Assembly: GCA_902574695.1 (NCBI GenBank)
Contig: CACGON010000003.1
Span: 1-64,000 of the forward strand
Reading direction: 5' to 3'
DNA: 64,000 bases
Source: an uncultured Pelagibacteraceae bacterium
GTDB lineage: Bacteria; Pseudomonadota; Alphaproteobacteria; Pelagibacterales; Pelagibacteraceae
The notes below the pieces were generated by a model. The model ran no database searches, was not told the DNA's origin, and worked only from the letters and a program-made list of their open reading frames with translations. The translations under genes and the position numbers were made by a program. This document shows positions 38,767 to 48,344 of this stretch, piece after piece; position 1 is the stretch's first letter; each line of letters begins with the position of its first letter.

Positions 38767-38797
38767 AAAAAAGGGCGGTTATAAATAACCGCCCTAA
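38767..38797 (-). terminator. hairpin terminator/attenuator between binding-protein and permease genes
   Basis: GGGCGGTTAT-AA-ATAACCGCCC perfect 10-bp stem followed by a T-rich tract on the minus strand. Confidence 0.85.
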
Positions 38798-38832
38798 ATA
38801 TATTATATAATTTTAGTCTTTAAAACTTAAAA

Positions 38833-39948
38833 TTATAGTCCTGCTTTCATAGCTTCCCATTTTTCTCCAAGCTCTGTACCGTTATCAGCCCAGAAAATAG
38901 GGTCAACTAAGAAGTAGTTTTTAGTGTTTTGTTTAGCTGTTGGCATTTGTGGTACCATGTTTGTTTTACCATCTTTATACCAAGGCTCTCCAGCTTCCAT
39001 AACTTTAAGAGATGATTTTCTCCAAGGAGCGTAAGCAATATACTTAGCACTTCCAGCTAACATCTCTGTACTTGTCATCATCGCTAGAGCTTTTTTAGCA
39101 TCAGCTTCGTTTGGTCCACCTTTAACTAGAACAAAGTATTCGTAGTCAAGACCTTGACCATCCCAAACTTGTTTGATTGGAGCGCCTTCGCCAACTTCTG
39201 CGTTGAAGAATCTTCCGTTCCAACCTGTTGCCATTACAACTTCACCTGAAACTAATAGTTCTGGTGGTTGAGCACCTGCTGACCAAAATACACATCCGCC
39301 ATTTGGATCTGTGCAAAGTGCTTTGATCTTATTCATTGCTCTTTCTACACCTGCTTCAGTTTCTAAAGCTTTATAGATTTTTGCTCCACCTTTTCCTGGT
39401 TTAATACCATCTGCTGCTAAAGCGATCTCTAAATTTGTTAAAGCGCTTTTGTAGATAGCTCTTTTTCCAGGGAATTTTTTAGTGTTAAAGAAATCTTTGA
39501 TAGTCTTTGGAGTGCCTTTAACATTCTGAGTGTTATAAGCATAGTTCCAAGAGTATAAAATATTTCCTACAGCACATTTACTTGGCATTGGAGCAAAGAA
39601 ATCTTTACTCGCTGGAGTTCCATCTGGCGCTGGTGGGAAGTCTTTGTCAAAATCAAATTCAACAAATAAACCTTCGTCACATCCAGTAATAGTATCCATT
39701 GCAAATACGTCGATTATATCCCACGTAATTTTGCCAGCCTCTTTTTGTGCTTTAATTTCTGATAGTCCACCAGAATAGTCGACCCAATTGATCTCTATTC
39801 CAAGTTTCTTAGCAGTAGGATCACCATATCCTAACTTTTGAGACTCTGTATAAGCTCCACCCCAAGATACAGCTGTAACTGCAAATGCTGATGAAGTTAT
39901 TGAAAGAGCAAAAGATAGAACTAGTAATAGTTTACTTAATTTTCTCAT
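38833..39948 (-). CDS. ABC transporter substrate-binding protein, PotD/polyamine family
   Basis: Signal peptide; 371 aa, co-directional with PotA/B/C-like genes. Confidence 0.82.
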   Translation of the reverse strand: MRKLSKLLLVLSFALSITSSAFAVTAVSWGGAYTESQKLGYGDPTAKKLGIEINWVDYSGGLSEIKAQKEAGKITWDIIDVFAMDTITGCDEGLFVEFDFDKDFPPAPDGTPASKDFFAPMPSKCAVGNILYSWNYAYNTQNVKGTPKTIKDFFNTKKFPGKRAIYKSALTNLEIALAADGIKPGKGGAKIYKALETEAGVERAMNKIKALCTDPNGGCVFWSAGAQPPELLVSGEVVMATGWNGRFFNAEVGEGAPIKQVWDGQGLDYEYFVLVKGGPNEADAKKALAMMTSTEMLAGSAKYIAYAPWRKSSLKVMEAGEPWYKDGKTNMVPQMPTAKQNTKNYFLVDPIFWADNGTELGEKWEAMKAGL

Positions 39949-40072
39949 TTATCCTCCGTTTAAACGTTTTTTTAAAAAACCGATTACAGCAAGATATAAA
40001 GTATGAGTCAACAGCCCATTTTGTAAAAAAGCCTTTTATTTTCTTACTATAGAATGATTTTAAACTTGATAA

Positions 40073-41161
40073 TTATTTCGGGTCAAGTGCTCGAGCGTCA
40101 TGACTATTCCAGCTAACATTTATCTGATTGCCAAGCTTAATATCCATATTGGCTGAACTATTTGGAACTTTTAAAATAAATTCTTTATTTCCTAAAAGAT
40201 CTAATCTTACTCTTGTATGATCCCCATGATAAATAACTTCTTCTATTTTACCTTTAAAATTATTATCCATTTTTTCTTTTGTGTTAATTAGAGCTCTCTC
40301 AGGTCTTAATGAAACAGTTGTTTTATCCCCATTCGATTTGACAGTAATAGGATTAGCTAATATTTCTGAACCGTCATTCAATTTTACTTTACATTTTTCT
40401 TGAGAAAAATTTGTTACCTGTCCACCAAAAGTATTGTTTTCACCTATAAATTCTGCAACAAAAGAATTTACTGGCTCTTCATAAAGTTTATCTGGTGATG
40501 AAAGTTGTTGAACTTTTCCATCGTTAAATACTGCAATTCTATTCGACATTGTTAATGCTTCACTTTGGTCATGTGTAACATATACAACAGTTACTCCTAT
40601 ACTTTCGTGAATGTGTTTAATTTCATATTGCATACTCTCTCTTAAATTTTTATCTAATGCACCCAAAGGTTCATCCATTAAAACAACTGCTGGATCAAAT
40701 ACAAGTGCTCTTGCAACAGCAACCCTTTGTTGCTGACCACCTGATAGTTGGCCAGGCATTCTGTTTTCAAAGCCAGTTAAAGATACCATCGATAATGCTT
40801 TATCAACTTTTTTATCTATGTCATCTTTTGGAATTTTTCTTACTCTTAATGGAAATGCTAAATTTTCATAAACTGTCATATGTGGAAACAAAGCATAATT
40901 TTGAAATACCATCCCAATACCTCTTTTGTGAGGTGGAATATTTGAAATTGGATTTGCATCTAAATATATTTCTCCATTAGTTGGAGTTTCAAAACCTGCT
41001 AACATCATTAAGCATGTAGTTTTGCCTGAACCAGATGGTCCAAGCATTGTTATAAATTCACCTTCAGCGATGTCTAAATTTAAATCTTTTACAACTAAAA
41101 CTTTTCCGTCGTAGCTTTTATCTACTTTATCAAACTTTACGAATTGTTCGTTCTTTGGCAT
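40073..41161 (-). CDS. ABC transporter ATP-binding protein, PotA-like with TOBE domain
   Basis: LGPSGSGKTTCLMMLAGFE, QLSGGQQQRVAVARALVFDP, VLMDEPLGALDKNLRE. Confidence 0.9.
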   Translation of the reverse strand: MPKNEQFVKFDKVDKSYDGKVLVVKDLNLDIAEGEFITMLGPSGSGKTTCLMMLAGFETPTNGEIYLDANPISNIPPHKRGIGMVFQNYALFPHMTVYENLAFPLRVRKIPKDDIDKKVDKALSMVSLTGFENRMPGQLSGGQQQRVAVARALVFDPAVVLMDEPLGALDKNLRESMQYEIKHIHESIGVTVVYVTHDQSEALTMSNRIAVFNDGKVQQLSSPDKLYEEPVNSFVAEFIGENNTFGGQVTNFSQEKCKVKLNDGSEILANPITVKSNGDKTTVSLRPERALINTKEKMDNNFKGKIEEVIYHGDHTRVRLDLLGNKEFILKVPNSSANMDIKLGNQINVSWNSHDARALDPK

Positions 41162-41199
41162 GGTGATTTAAAACATTTGTTGGTAATTTTTTCAAGTTC

Positions 41200-42366
41200 T
41201 TATTTTATGTATAAATCTCTTGAAAAATTGCAAAATAATTCACTTCCTTTGTCTGTAACCCGAACAGATTCAGATGCTTCAACACCCCATTCACCAAATT
41301 GCATTACAGCAATCATATGAAAACATACATTGGGTTGTAGTTCAGTTTTATCTCCTTTATAGATATTTAAAGTATGCTCTCCCCAGTCTGGAGGATATCC
41401 AATTCCAATTGAGTAACCAGTTCTAGACTCTTTTTTAATATTATACTTATCTAAGACTGCCCAAAAATTTTGTGCAACATCATCAGCAGTATTTCCAGGT
41501 TTGGTTGCTTCAATACCAGCATTTAAAGCTTCATTGGTTGCTTTCATAGCATCAATCTTTTTTTGCTCTGGTTTACCGAGCTGGACGGTTCTAGCCATTG
41601 GGCAGTGGTATCTTTTAACAACACCCGATAATTCTATTATAGTTGCTTCACCTTTGACAAATTTATCGTCGGTTGCTGTCAAATGTGAAGCAGAAGTTCC
41701 TTTACCTGTTGGCAATAAAGTTGCAATACTTGCGTACTCTCCTCCAACTTCTGGTGTTCCTTTAAAAAGAGCTTTTTGAATTTCACCTACAGCATCACAT
41801 TGTCTTACTCCTGGATTAATTATTTCCATCGCGACCTTCATGGCTTGTTGAGATATTTTGGCTGCAGTTTTCATATATCCTATCTCTGCATTTGATTTTA
41901 CAAGTCGCACCCAATTAACTAATCTTTCTGAGTCTTGTATTTTAGCATTTGGAAGTCCATGTTTTAATTTTTTATAACAGTAAGCTGTAAAATAATGACT
42001 ATCCATTTCAACACCAATATTTAACTTTTCCCAACCCCTTTTCTTTATTAGATCAATCAATGAGTCGTATGGATGAATAGGCCATGTATGAATATACTTT
42101 TCATCATAGACAATTATATTTTCATCTTTTAAATAAGTTTTTATATATGCACCACCGGCATCTTGAGCTCTAACAAAACATAATGGTTCCTCGCAATCAA
42201 TATGAACAATAACACATTGGGAATAATAAAATGACCAAGCATCGTAACCTGTCAAATAGTTCATGTTATTTGTATCCTGAGATATTAAAAGATCGATTCC
42301 TTTTTCCTGCATAAGTTTTTTTGTTTTGTTTAAACGATCTTTATATTCTTCTTTAGAAAAAGTCAT
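41200..42366 (-). CDS. doeA: M24 family metallopeptidase-fold hydrolase, ectoine hydrolase (DoeA)-like
   Basis: LISQDTNNMNYLTGYDAWSFYYSQ, M24 fold C-terminus; ATG at 42366 (MTFSKEEY) removes a 99-nt overlap with the upstream gene. Confidence 0.65.
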   Translation of the reverse strand: MTFSKEEYKDRLNKTKKLMQEKGIDLLISQDTNNMNYLTGYDAWSFYYSQCVIVHIDCEEPLCFVRAQDAGGAYIKTYLKDENIIVYDEKYIHTWPIHPYDSLIDLIKKRGWEKLNIGVEMDSHYFTAYCYKKLKHGLPNAKIQDSERLVNWVRLVKSNAEIGYMKTAAKISQQAMKVAMEIINPGVRQCDAVGEIQKALFKGTPEVGGEYASIATLLPTGKGTSASHLTATDDKFVKGEATIIELSGVVKRYHCPMARTVQLGKPEQKKIDAMKATNEALNAGIEATKPGNTADDVAQNFWAVLDKYNIKKESRTGYSIGIGYPPDWGEHTLNIYKGDKTELQPNVCFHMIAVMQFGEWGVEASESVRVTDKGSELFCNFSRDLYIK

Positions 42367-42367
42367 A

Positions 42368-43114
42368 TTAGTTTGAATTGAATAACCTTCCAAAACCTTT
42401 AATAGAATTATTTTTTCCAATTTTTTCAAGGGCATCCCAAATGAGAGTTTGATTACTTGAAAGGACAATTTTTTTTATTTTTTTTTCAAGTTTGTTTAAT
42501 ATTGATAAAATTGGCAAGGCGGTACATGAAACAAATAAAGCGTCAGCATTTTTGTGATCCATTTTGGTTAAAACTTTAAATAAATAGTCTGGATCAACTT
42601 TGCCAATATCTATATCTGATTTAATATTAAAATATGAATTTGAAGTAATAATAAAATTTTCACTTTTAAAAAAGTCACAAACTTCATCGTTTAATTTTTT
42701 TGGATAAGGTGTAAATAAAGATATTTTTTTAATTTTCATTTTTCTTAAAGCTTTAATTGCTGCTGTACTTGGAGTAACAACTTTTGCACTTGGTTTAGCT
42801 TTTTTAATTTTTTTTTCTATTGATTTAAAACCAGCAGCTATTGTTCCTGATGTACAGCCGTAAGCAACACAATCAATTTTTTGAGCTGGCAATAATTCTC
42901 TTGTCACTTTAGTGACTTCTTTTGACATTTTAATAAGATTTTTACTTGTTAAAGGGTTATAGCATTTAATTCTGTTAACAAAAAAATCTATTTTCTTTCC
43001 TGATATTACTTTTGTAAAATCTTTCTCAATCATAAAATCACTAGCTAACGCAATTAATCCAACTCTTGGATTTGATTTTTTTAAATATTGAGGCTTTATT
43101 TTTTTTATATACAT
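42368..43114 (-). CDS. Asp/Glu racemase/maleate isomerase superfamily protein, EutA-like
   Basis: Paired Cys in VAYGCTSGTIAAG and ALFVSCTALPI; adjacent to DoeA-like gene. Confidence 0.7.
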   Translation of the reverse strand: MYIKKIKPQYLKKSNPRVGLIALASDFMIEKDFTKVISGKKIDFFVNRIKCYNPLTSKNLIKMSKEVTKVTRELLPAQKIDCVAYGCTSGTIAAGFKSIEKKIKKAKPSAKVVTPSTAAIKALRKMKIKKISLFTPYPKKLNDEVCDFFKSENFIITSNSYFNIKSDIDIGKVDPDYLFKVLTKMDHKNADALFVSCTALPILSILNKLEKKIKKIVLSSNQTLIWDALEKIGKNNSIKGFGRLFNSN

Positions 43115-45660
43115 TATTTTTCTAAAGATTTAATATTAACAAAATCATCAGACAATTCTCTATTATTTTTTTTAATATCTTCGAAAAAATTCCATGCTAA
43201 AACAAGAATAGTATTATCTTTACCTTTAATTTTTTCTTTTGAGAATATTGGTATTTTCACTCCAGGAATAAATTTATTATGCTTTAATTTATTGTCTTCT
43301 ACAACAAAATCTATCTGACTTGATATACCAAAAAAGTTTAAAGCTGTAGTTGCTTTTGCTGGTGCACCATAACCTATTATTTTTTTTCCTGTTTTTTTTA
43401 AATTATTAATGTTTTTAAGTATATTTTCTCTAATTTTGTAAACTTTTTCACCAAATTTTTTATAAGTATTGAAATCTTTAATTCCATAATCTGTTTCCTC
43501 TTTTATTAATTTTTTAATGCTACTATCTATTTTAACTTTTTTATCTTTTTTTACGTAAATTCTGATTGATCCACCGTGGGTATTTATTTTTTCTGCTTTA
43601 TAAATCACTGCATTGAACTGATTAAAAAAGTTTTTTAGAGAGGTCAATGACCAATAATTATAGTGCTCATGATAAATGTTATCAAAAGTCAAGTCTTTGA
43701 GGGTATTCATTAAATACTGTACTTCTATAATTATAGTCCCTTTTGGAGATAATAAATTAATCATACACTCAGCCATTTCCTTAAGATTGTCAGAATGTGC
43801 AAAAACATTAGATGCTAAAACTAAGTCAGCACCTTTTTTCATTTTACTAAGATTCTTTTTGGTTAAAAAGCCATTAAATGTTTTAATTTTATTTTTATTA
43901 GCTTGTTTTGCTAAATTTTTAGCAGGTTCTACTCCCAATATTTTTTTAAAATTTAAATCTTTAAAAGGTTTAAGTGCAACACCATCATTACTACCTATAT
44001 CAATAATGTAAGATTTTTTTGAATTAAGTTTTAAATCTTTAATGTACTTAGTCGCAGCGTTAACAAAATGATCTCTAAATACTTTTGAAGTTGATGAAGT
44101 ATATAAATAATTTGAAAACATTTTTTTTGCATCAACAGCGACTGACAATTGACAGTTATGGCAATTTTCACAATAGTTGACCTCTAAAGGATATAAATCT
44201 GTTTTATCATTTTTTTTGTTAAGTAAATTGTTTGCTAAAGGTTGGTAACCTAGGGAAACTACCCTCTTTAGATTAGTTCCACCACAAGATCTACAATCGA
44301 ATTTATAACAACTCAATAACAGGTCCTTTTCTTTTTCATCAACAAAAACGTGTTTAATTGTGTGCGTTACTCCATAATTTTCATGTTCTCTCTCACCTCT
44401 TACAAGGTTTAAAAAAGTCGTATCTTTTGTAAAAACCATAGTATGAGCTACATTAGGTTTGATTATTGATAGCTGTCCTTCATTTACAACTTGTGTAATT
44501 TTTGGTGAATTAGGATTTAGTATGTCTTGAAAAACTTCAATAATTTGTCCCTTTGTAAAAAGACATTTCTGCTCCTGTTGTGGATGATAGTGATTTGCAC
44601 GTATAGTTCCTCTTTTTGAATCAATTAATCCTATCATGTTAATTGGCTCTGTTAGCTCGTGATTACTAATTTTTCCTCTGCTATCAATGTACTCTCCTGT
44701 GCCATCTCTAACATGCTCTAAATCTGTAATTAAATTTTGTTTGGACCATTTTTCAATCATTTCTTTTATGCTTTCATCTAAAGCATATAAAAATTTAAAA
44801 CCTGAATTTAAGATTTTTTTATTTGATATTGAAAAACCTAAGTTTGGCACCTCATCATTAGTCTCTTTAATTTCAATTTTTGAGTTATGCTTTTTACAAA
44901 TCTCAGCAACTTGTTTTACTGTAACTGTATCCTTGGCAAGATTAAAAGTTTCATAATTTATACTATCTTTTTCCTCCATAAATTTAAAACATCTTGCAAC
45001 ATCAATGACTGGCACTAAAGATTTGATTTGTCTTCCACCTGCAAAAAGTTTTAGAGTTCCGTTCTGTGAAGCTACTTTAGAAAAAAGGTTAGTCATAATA
45101 TCTAATCTAGTCGTGTCGGTTGAGTACCCATAAACAGATCCTAATCGAAGGATAACATAATTTTTTCCTGACTTTTTAAGTTGGTCTTCGTTTATTGCTT
45201 TTGACTTTCCATAAGCTAATACTGGTAAGGTATTTTCTTCTTCTAAAATATCTTTTTTTACCTCTTTAATTCCTTCAAATACAACGTGAGTCGAAGGAAA
45301 GATAATTTTGCAATCCTTCTTCATAACATCTAAAATATTTTGGGTTCCATCAACACCAACCTCAGAAATTTTATTTTCATGCTCTGCATTTGCTTCACTT
45401 TTAACCCTTGGTACAGATGTAATACCTGCTAAATGATGTATGATATCAGCATCATGACAATGGTTTTTAATTAATTCCTTATCTAAAATATCACCGTGTA
45501 TAAAATTCATATTCCAGTTTCTAATTTGATTTACTCTCTCTGATATAAACCTATTATCAATTACAGTTATCTCGTCATTCCAGCTATAACCTGAATATAT
45601 TTTACATAATTCGGTTCCTATGTAACCAAGCCCACCAGTAATAACGATTTTTTTTTTCAT
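43114..45660 (-). CDS. trifunctional fusion: NAD-dependent epimerase/dehydratase + WxcM/capsular-type cupin + Zn-binding SAM C-methyltransferase
   Basis: N-term ITGGLGYIGTELCKIY and YGKSK; middle cupin-like NHYHPQQEQKCLFTKGQIIEVFQD; C-term CRSCGGTNL...NYCENCHNCQ zinc motif, IDIGSNDGVALKPF SAM motif, GYGAPAKATTALNFFG. Confidence 0.85.
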   Translation of the reverse strand: MKKKIVITGGLGYIGTELCKIYSGYSWNDEITVIDNRFISERVNQIRNWNMNFIHGDILDKELIKNHCHDADIIHHLAGITSVPRVKSEANAEHENKISEVGVDGTQNILDVMKKDCKIIFPSTHVVFEGIKEVKKDILEEENTLPVLAYGKSKAINEDQLKKSGKNYVILRLGSVYGYSTDTTRLDIMTNLFSKVASQNGTLKLFAGGRQIKSLVPVIDVARCFKFMEEKDSINYETFNLAKDTVTVKQVAEICKKHNSKIEIKETNDEVPNLGFSISNKKILNSGFKFLYALDESIKEMIEKWSKQNLITDLEHVRDGTGEYIDSRGKISNHELTEPINMIGLIDSKRGTIRANHYHPQQEQKCLFTKGQIIEVFQDILNPNSPKITQVVNEGQLSIIKPNVAHTMVFTKDTTFLNLVRGEREHENYGVTHTIKHVFVDEKEKDLLLSCYKFDCRSCGGTNLKRVVSLGYQPLANNLLNKKNDKTDLYPLEVNYCENCHNCQLSVAVDAKKMFSNYLYTSSTSKVFRDHFVNAATKYIKDLKLNSKKSYIIDIGSNDGVALKPFKDLNFKKILGVEPAKNLAKQANKNKIKTFNGFLTKKNLSKMKKGADLVLASNVFAHSDNLKEMAECMINLLSPKGTIIIEVQYLMNTLKDLTFDNIYHEHYNYWSLTSLKNFFNQFNAVIYKAEKINTHGGSIRIYVKKDKKVKIDSSIKKLIKEETDYGIKDFNTYKKFGEKVYKIRENILKNINNLKKTGKKIIGYGAPAKATTALNFFGISSQIDFVVEDNKLKHNKFIPGVKIPIFSKEKIKGKDNTILVLAWNFFEDIKKNNRELSDDFVNIKSLEK

Positions 45661-45664
45661 TTTA

Positions 45665-46351
45665 TTAAAATCTATTTAGAATTATACGATATATTACACT
45701 AAAGAAATGGTAGAATTTGATTTTTTTTCCTTCTTCATGTGATCTTCCATTATAAGAAATTGGAACCTCAAAATATTTTTTTCCTTTTTTTACGGCTTCA
45801 GAAAGTATTTCTGCATGTTGATCAAAACCATTTGTCTTTAATTTATTTGGATCAACCAATTTTCTTTTGTAGCATAAATAACATGAATAAACGTCTGTAA
45901 ATGTAGTATTGTATATAATGTTGAAAGTTAATGTAAGTATTTTATTTCCAATTTTATTTAAAATATTATGTGACCTTGTATATTCACTGTAATTAAATCT
46001 TGAACCAATCACAACATCTGCATCAAAGTCATTACAAACTTTTATAAATTTTTTAAACTCTATAGGGTCGTATTCTAAATCTGCATCTTGAAATAATATA
46101 TATTCTCCAGTTGCAACCTTCAGTCCCTCTCTAACAGAAAATCCTTTTCCTGAATTTCTCTCATTATGTATTAAAGTTGTAATATAATTTTTATTTTTCT
46201 CTAATAACTCCTTTGAACCATCTGTAGATCCGTCATTAATTGTTATTATTTCATACTCTACATTTTCTACTTTTGTGTTGCTAAGTCTTTTTAAAACCCG
46301 GGCTACTGTTTTTTCTTCATTATAAACAGGTACTATTATTGAAATTTTCAT
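45665..46351 (-). CDS. family 2 glycosyltransferase (dolichyl/polyprenyl-phosphate sugar transferase-like)
   Basis: IIVPVYNEEKTVARVLKRL, ITINDGSTDGSKELL, ILFQDADLEYDP. Confidence 0.9.
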   Translation of the reverse strand: MKISIIVPVYNEEKTVARVLKRLSNTKVENVEYEIITINDGSTDGSKELLEKNKNYITTLIHNERNSGKGFSVREGLKVATGEYILFQDADLEYDPIEFKKFIKVCNDFDADVVIGSRFNYSEYTRSHNILNKIGNKILTLTFNIIYNTTFTDVYSCYLCYKRKLVDPNKLKTNGFDQHAEILSEAVKKGKKYFEVPISYNGRSHEEGKKIKFYHFFSVIYRIILNRF

Positions 46352-46590
46352 AATTAATAATGAATTTAAATTAGATCTAAATAACTATAATTCAAGACAA
46401 ATCCTTGCCCATAAAATCATGAATATTAGACTATTTAATGCATAAAATTTAAAATTACATATTAAAATTAATTGTTTCTAGGAAATGAAAAAAATGATAA
46501 TATTTATCTCACGATACATAACTCATCGTCTTGTCATTACATTACGAAAGCGGGATCGGTCGTCTTTAAATTGGTTTTTAAGGAGACTAT

Positions 46591-47757
46591 ATGAAATTCG
46601 GTTACTTTTGTAACACCACAAACTGGAATAAAAAACCTTACACTCAGCTTTTGGATGAAGCTAGAGATATTACTGAGTATTGTGATAAAAATAATTGGGA
46701 TTCAATATGGTATACCGAGCATCATTTTAATCATGAAGGAATGGAAACCTGTACAAACCCATTAATGATGTGTGCTGATGCTGCTGCAAGAACAAATCAA
46801 ATCAGATTAGGTCAAGCTTGTAATACAATTACTTTTCATAATCCAATTAGACTTGCTGAAGATATTGCAACACTCGACCAAATGTCTAAAGGGAGAGTCG
46901 AGGTTGGAATTGGTAGAGGCGTTTATGGAAGAGAAGCAGTTAATATGAATAAAGAATCGGATTTAAAAGACCAAGCAAAAAATTTTAGACTATTTTCAGA
47001 AACACTTGAAATAATGAAAAAAGCATGGTCTGAAGATTTTTTTTCTCACAAAGGTGAGTTCTATAATTATCCTTCTCCAAACTTTATTTGGCAGCATGAT
47101 ATGAGTCCTCCAAAAGAAAATATTGTTGACCTAGAAACTAATGAATTAAAAAAGATATCTGTTTTACCAAAACCATTTCAAAAACCATTTCCACCAATCT
47201 CTCAAGTTGTTGATGGAGAAAGATCAATTCAGTGGGCAGCTGAAAATGGATTAAATACAATAATGTGGATTCCAACAGTAAAAGCGTTAAAAAAAAGATT
47301 TGAAATTTTCAGAGATGCAAAATCAAAAGTTGAAAATAAAAATGTACAATTAGGTGACGGTGTAAGTTTAGTGCGAGATATGTTTGTTGCAGAAACTATG
47401 GATGAAGCAAAAAAAATGGCAGGTGAACATATCGTGAATTATATGAGATGGGTTTGTCATTGGAGAGGACTAGGAAATCATATGGATCCAGGTGAAGAGT
47501 TACCTGAGACTAAAAATAAATTAGATTTATTAAATTATGAGTTTCTTCATAAAAGAAATCTTTTATTTGGAACTCCAGAATTTGTAATTGATAAAATAAA
47601 AGAACTCCAGGAGGAACTTAATCTTCAAAGTTTACAGGTTTGGTCAAATTTTCCAGGTGTAAAACACGTGGACTGTATGAGAAGTATAAAATTGTTTACT
47701 GAGGAAGTAATGCCAAATATCAAATCTATTAATTCGGATATTCAAAGAGCGAGCTAG
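46591..47757 (+). CDS. luciferase-like (LLM class) flavin-dependent monooxygenase
   Basis: WYTEHHFNHEGMETCTNPLMMCADAAARTNQIRLGQACNTITFHNPIRLAEDIATLDQMSKGRVEVGIGRG. Confidence 0.88.
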   Translation: MKFGYFCNTTNWNKKPYTQLLDEARDITEYCDKNNWDSIWYTEHHFNHEGMETCTNPLMMCADAAARTNQIRLGQACNTITFHNPIRLAEDIATLDQMSKGRVEVGIGRGVYGREAVNMNKESDLKDQAKNFRLFSETLEIMKKAWSEDFFSHKGEFYNYPSPNFIWQHDMSPPKENIVDLETNELKKISVLPKPFQKPFPPISQVVDGERSIQWAAENGLNTIMWIPTVKALKKRFEIFRDAKSKVENKNVQLGDGVSLVRDMFVAETMDEAKKMAGEHIVNYMRWVCHWRGLGNHMDPGEELPETKNKLDLLNYEFLHKRNLLFGTPEFVIDKIKELQEELNLQSLQVWSNFPGVKHVDCMRSIKLFTEEVMPNIKSINSDIQRAS

Positions 47758-48338
47758 TGGATTTAAAATTAAGGAAATTTGCGAAATTTGTTGATAAAAC
47801 TTTTATTGAAGGAGAAAAAAAAGCAAAAGAGCCTGTTTTATTAGTGTCGGTTGCTGCAGTAATTAAAAATCCTTGGGCAGGAAGAGGTTTTGTTGAGGAT
47901 TTAAAACCAGAAATATTAGATCTTGCCCCACAAATTGGTGATCTACTTGTTCCTGAATTAATAAAAGAAATTGGAACTGGTGAAAAAGTTTTGGCTTATG
48001 GAAAAGCCGCAATGGTGGGTTTAAATGGTGAAATAGAACATGCGTCAGCTTTTATTCATACATTAAGATTTGGAAATAAATTTAGAGATGCAGTTAGTGG
48101 AACTTCTTACTTAAGTTTTACAAATACTAGGGGACCAGCAGGTTCAAAAGTTTCTATACCAATGATGCATAAGACAGATGCTGGTTTAAGACCATATTAT
48201 CTAACTCATGAGTTTACAATTCATGATGCTCCAAACGAAGATGAAATTATCATTGCTATTGGTGGAGCACCAACTGGTAGAGCGCACGCAAGAACAGGCG
48301 ATAGATATCAAGATATGAAAGAGATGGGTATTAAATAA
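47757..48338 (+). CDS. amino acid synthesis family protein (DUF1185-like)
   Basis: 193 aa, AAVIKNPWAGRGFVEDLKP, GKAAMVGLNGEIEHASAFIH; overlaps LLM gene, non-ATG (GTG) start. Confidence 0.72.
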   Translation: MDLKLRKFAKFVDKTFIEGEKKAKEPVLLVSVAAVIKNPWAGRGFVEDLKPEILDLAPQIGDLLVPELIKEIGTGEKVLAYGKAAMVGLNGEIEHASAFIHTLRFGNKFRDAVSGTSYLSFTNTRGPAGSKVSIPMMHKTDAGLRPYYLTHEFTIHDAPNEDEIIIAIGGAPTGRAHARTGDRYQDMKEMGIK

Positions 48339-48344
48339 TAGATA

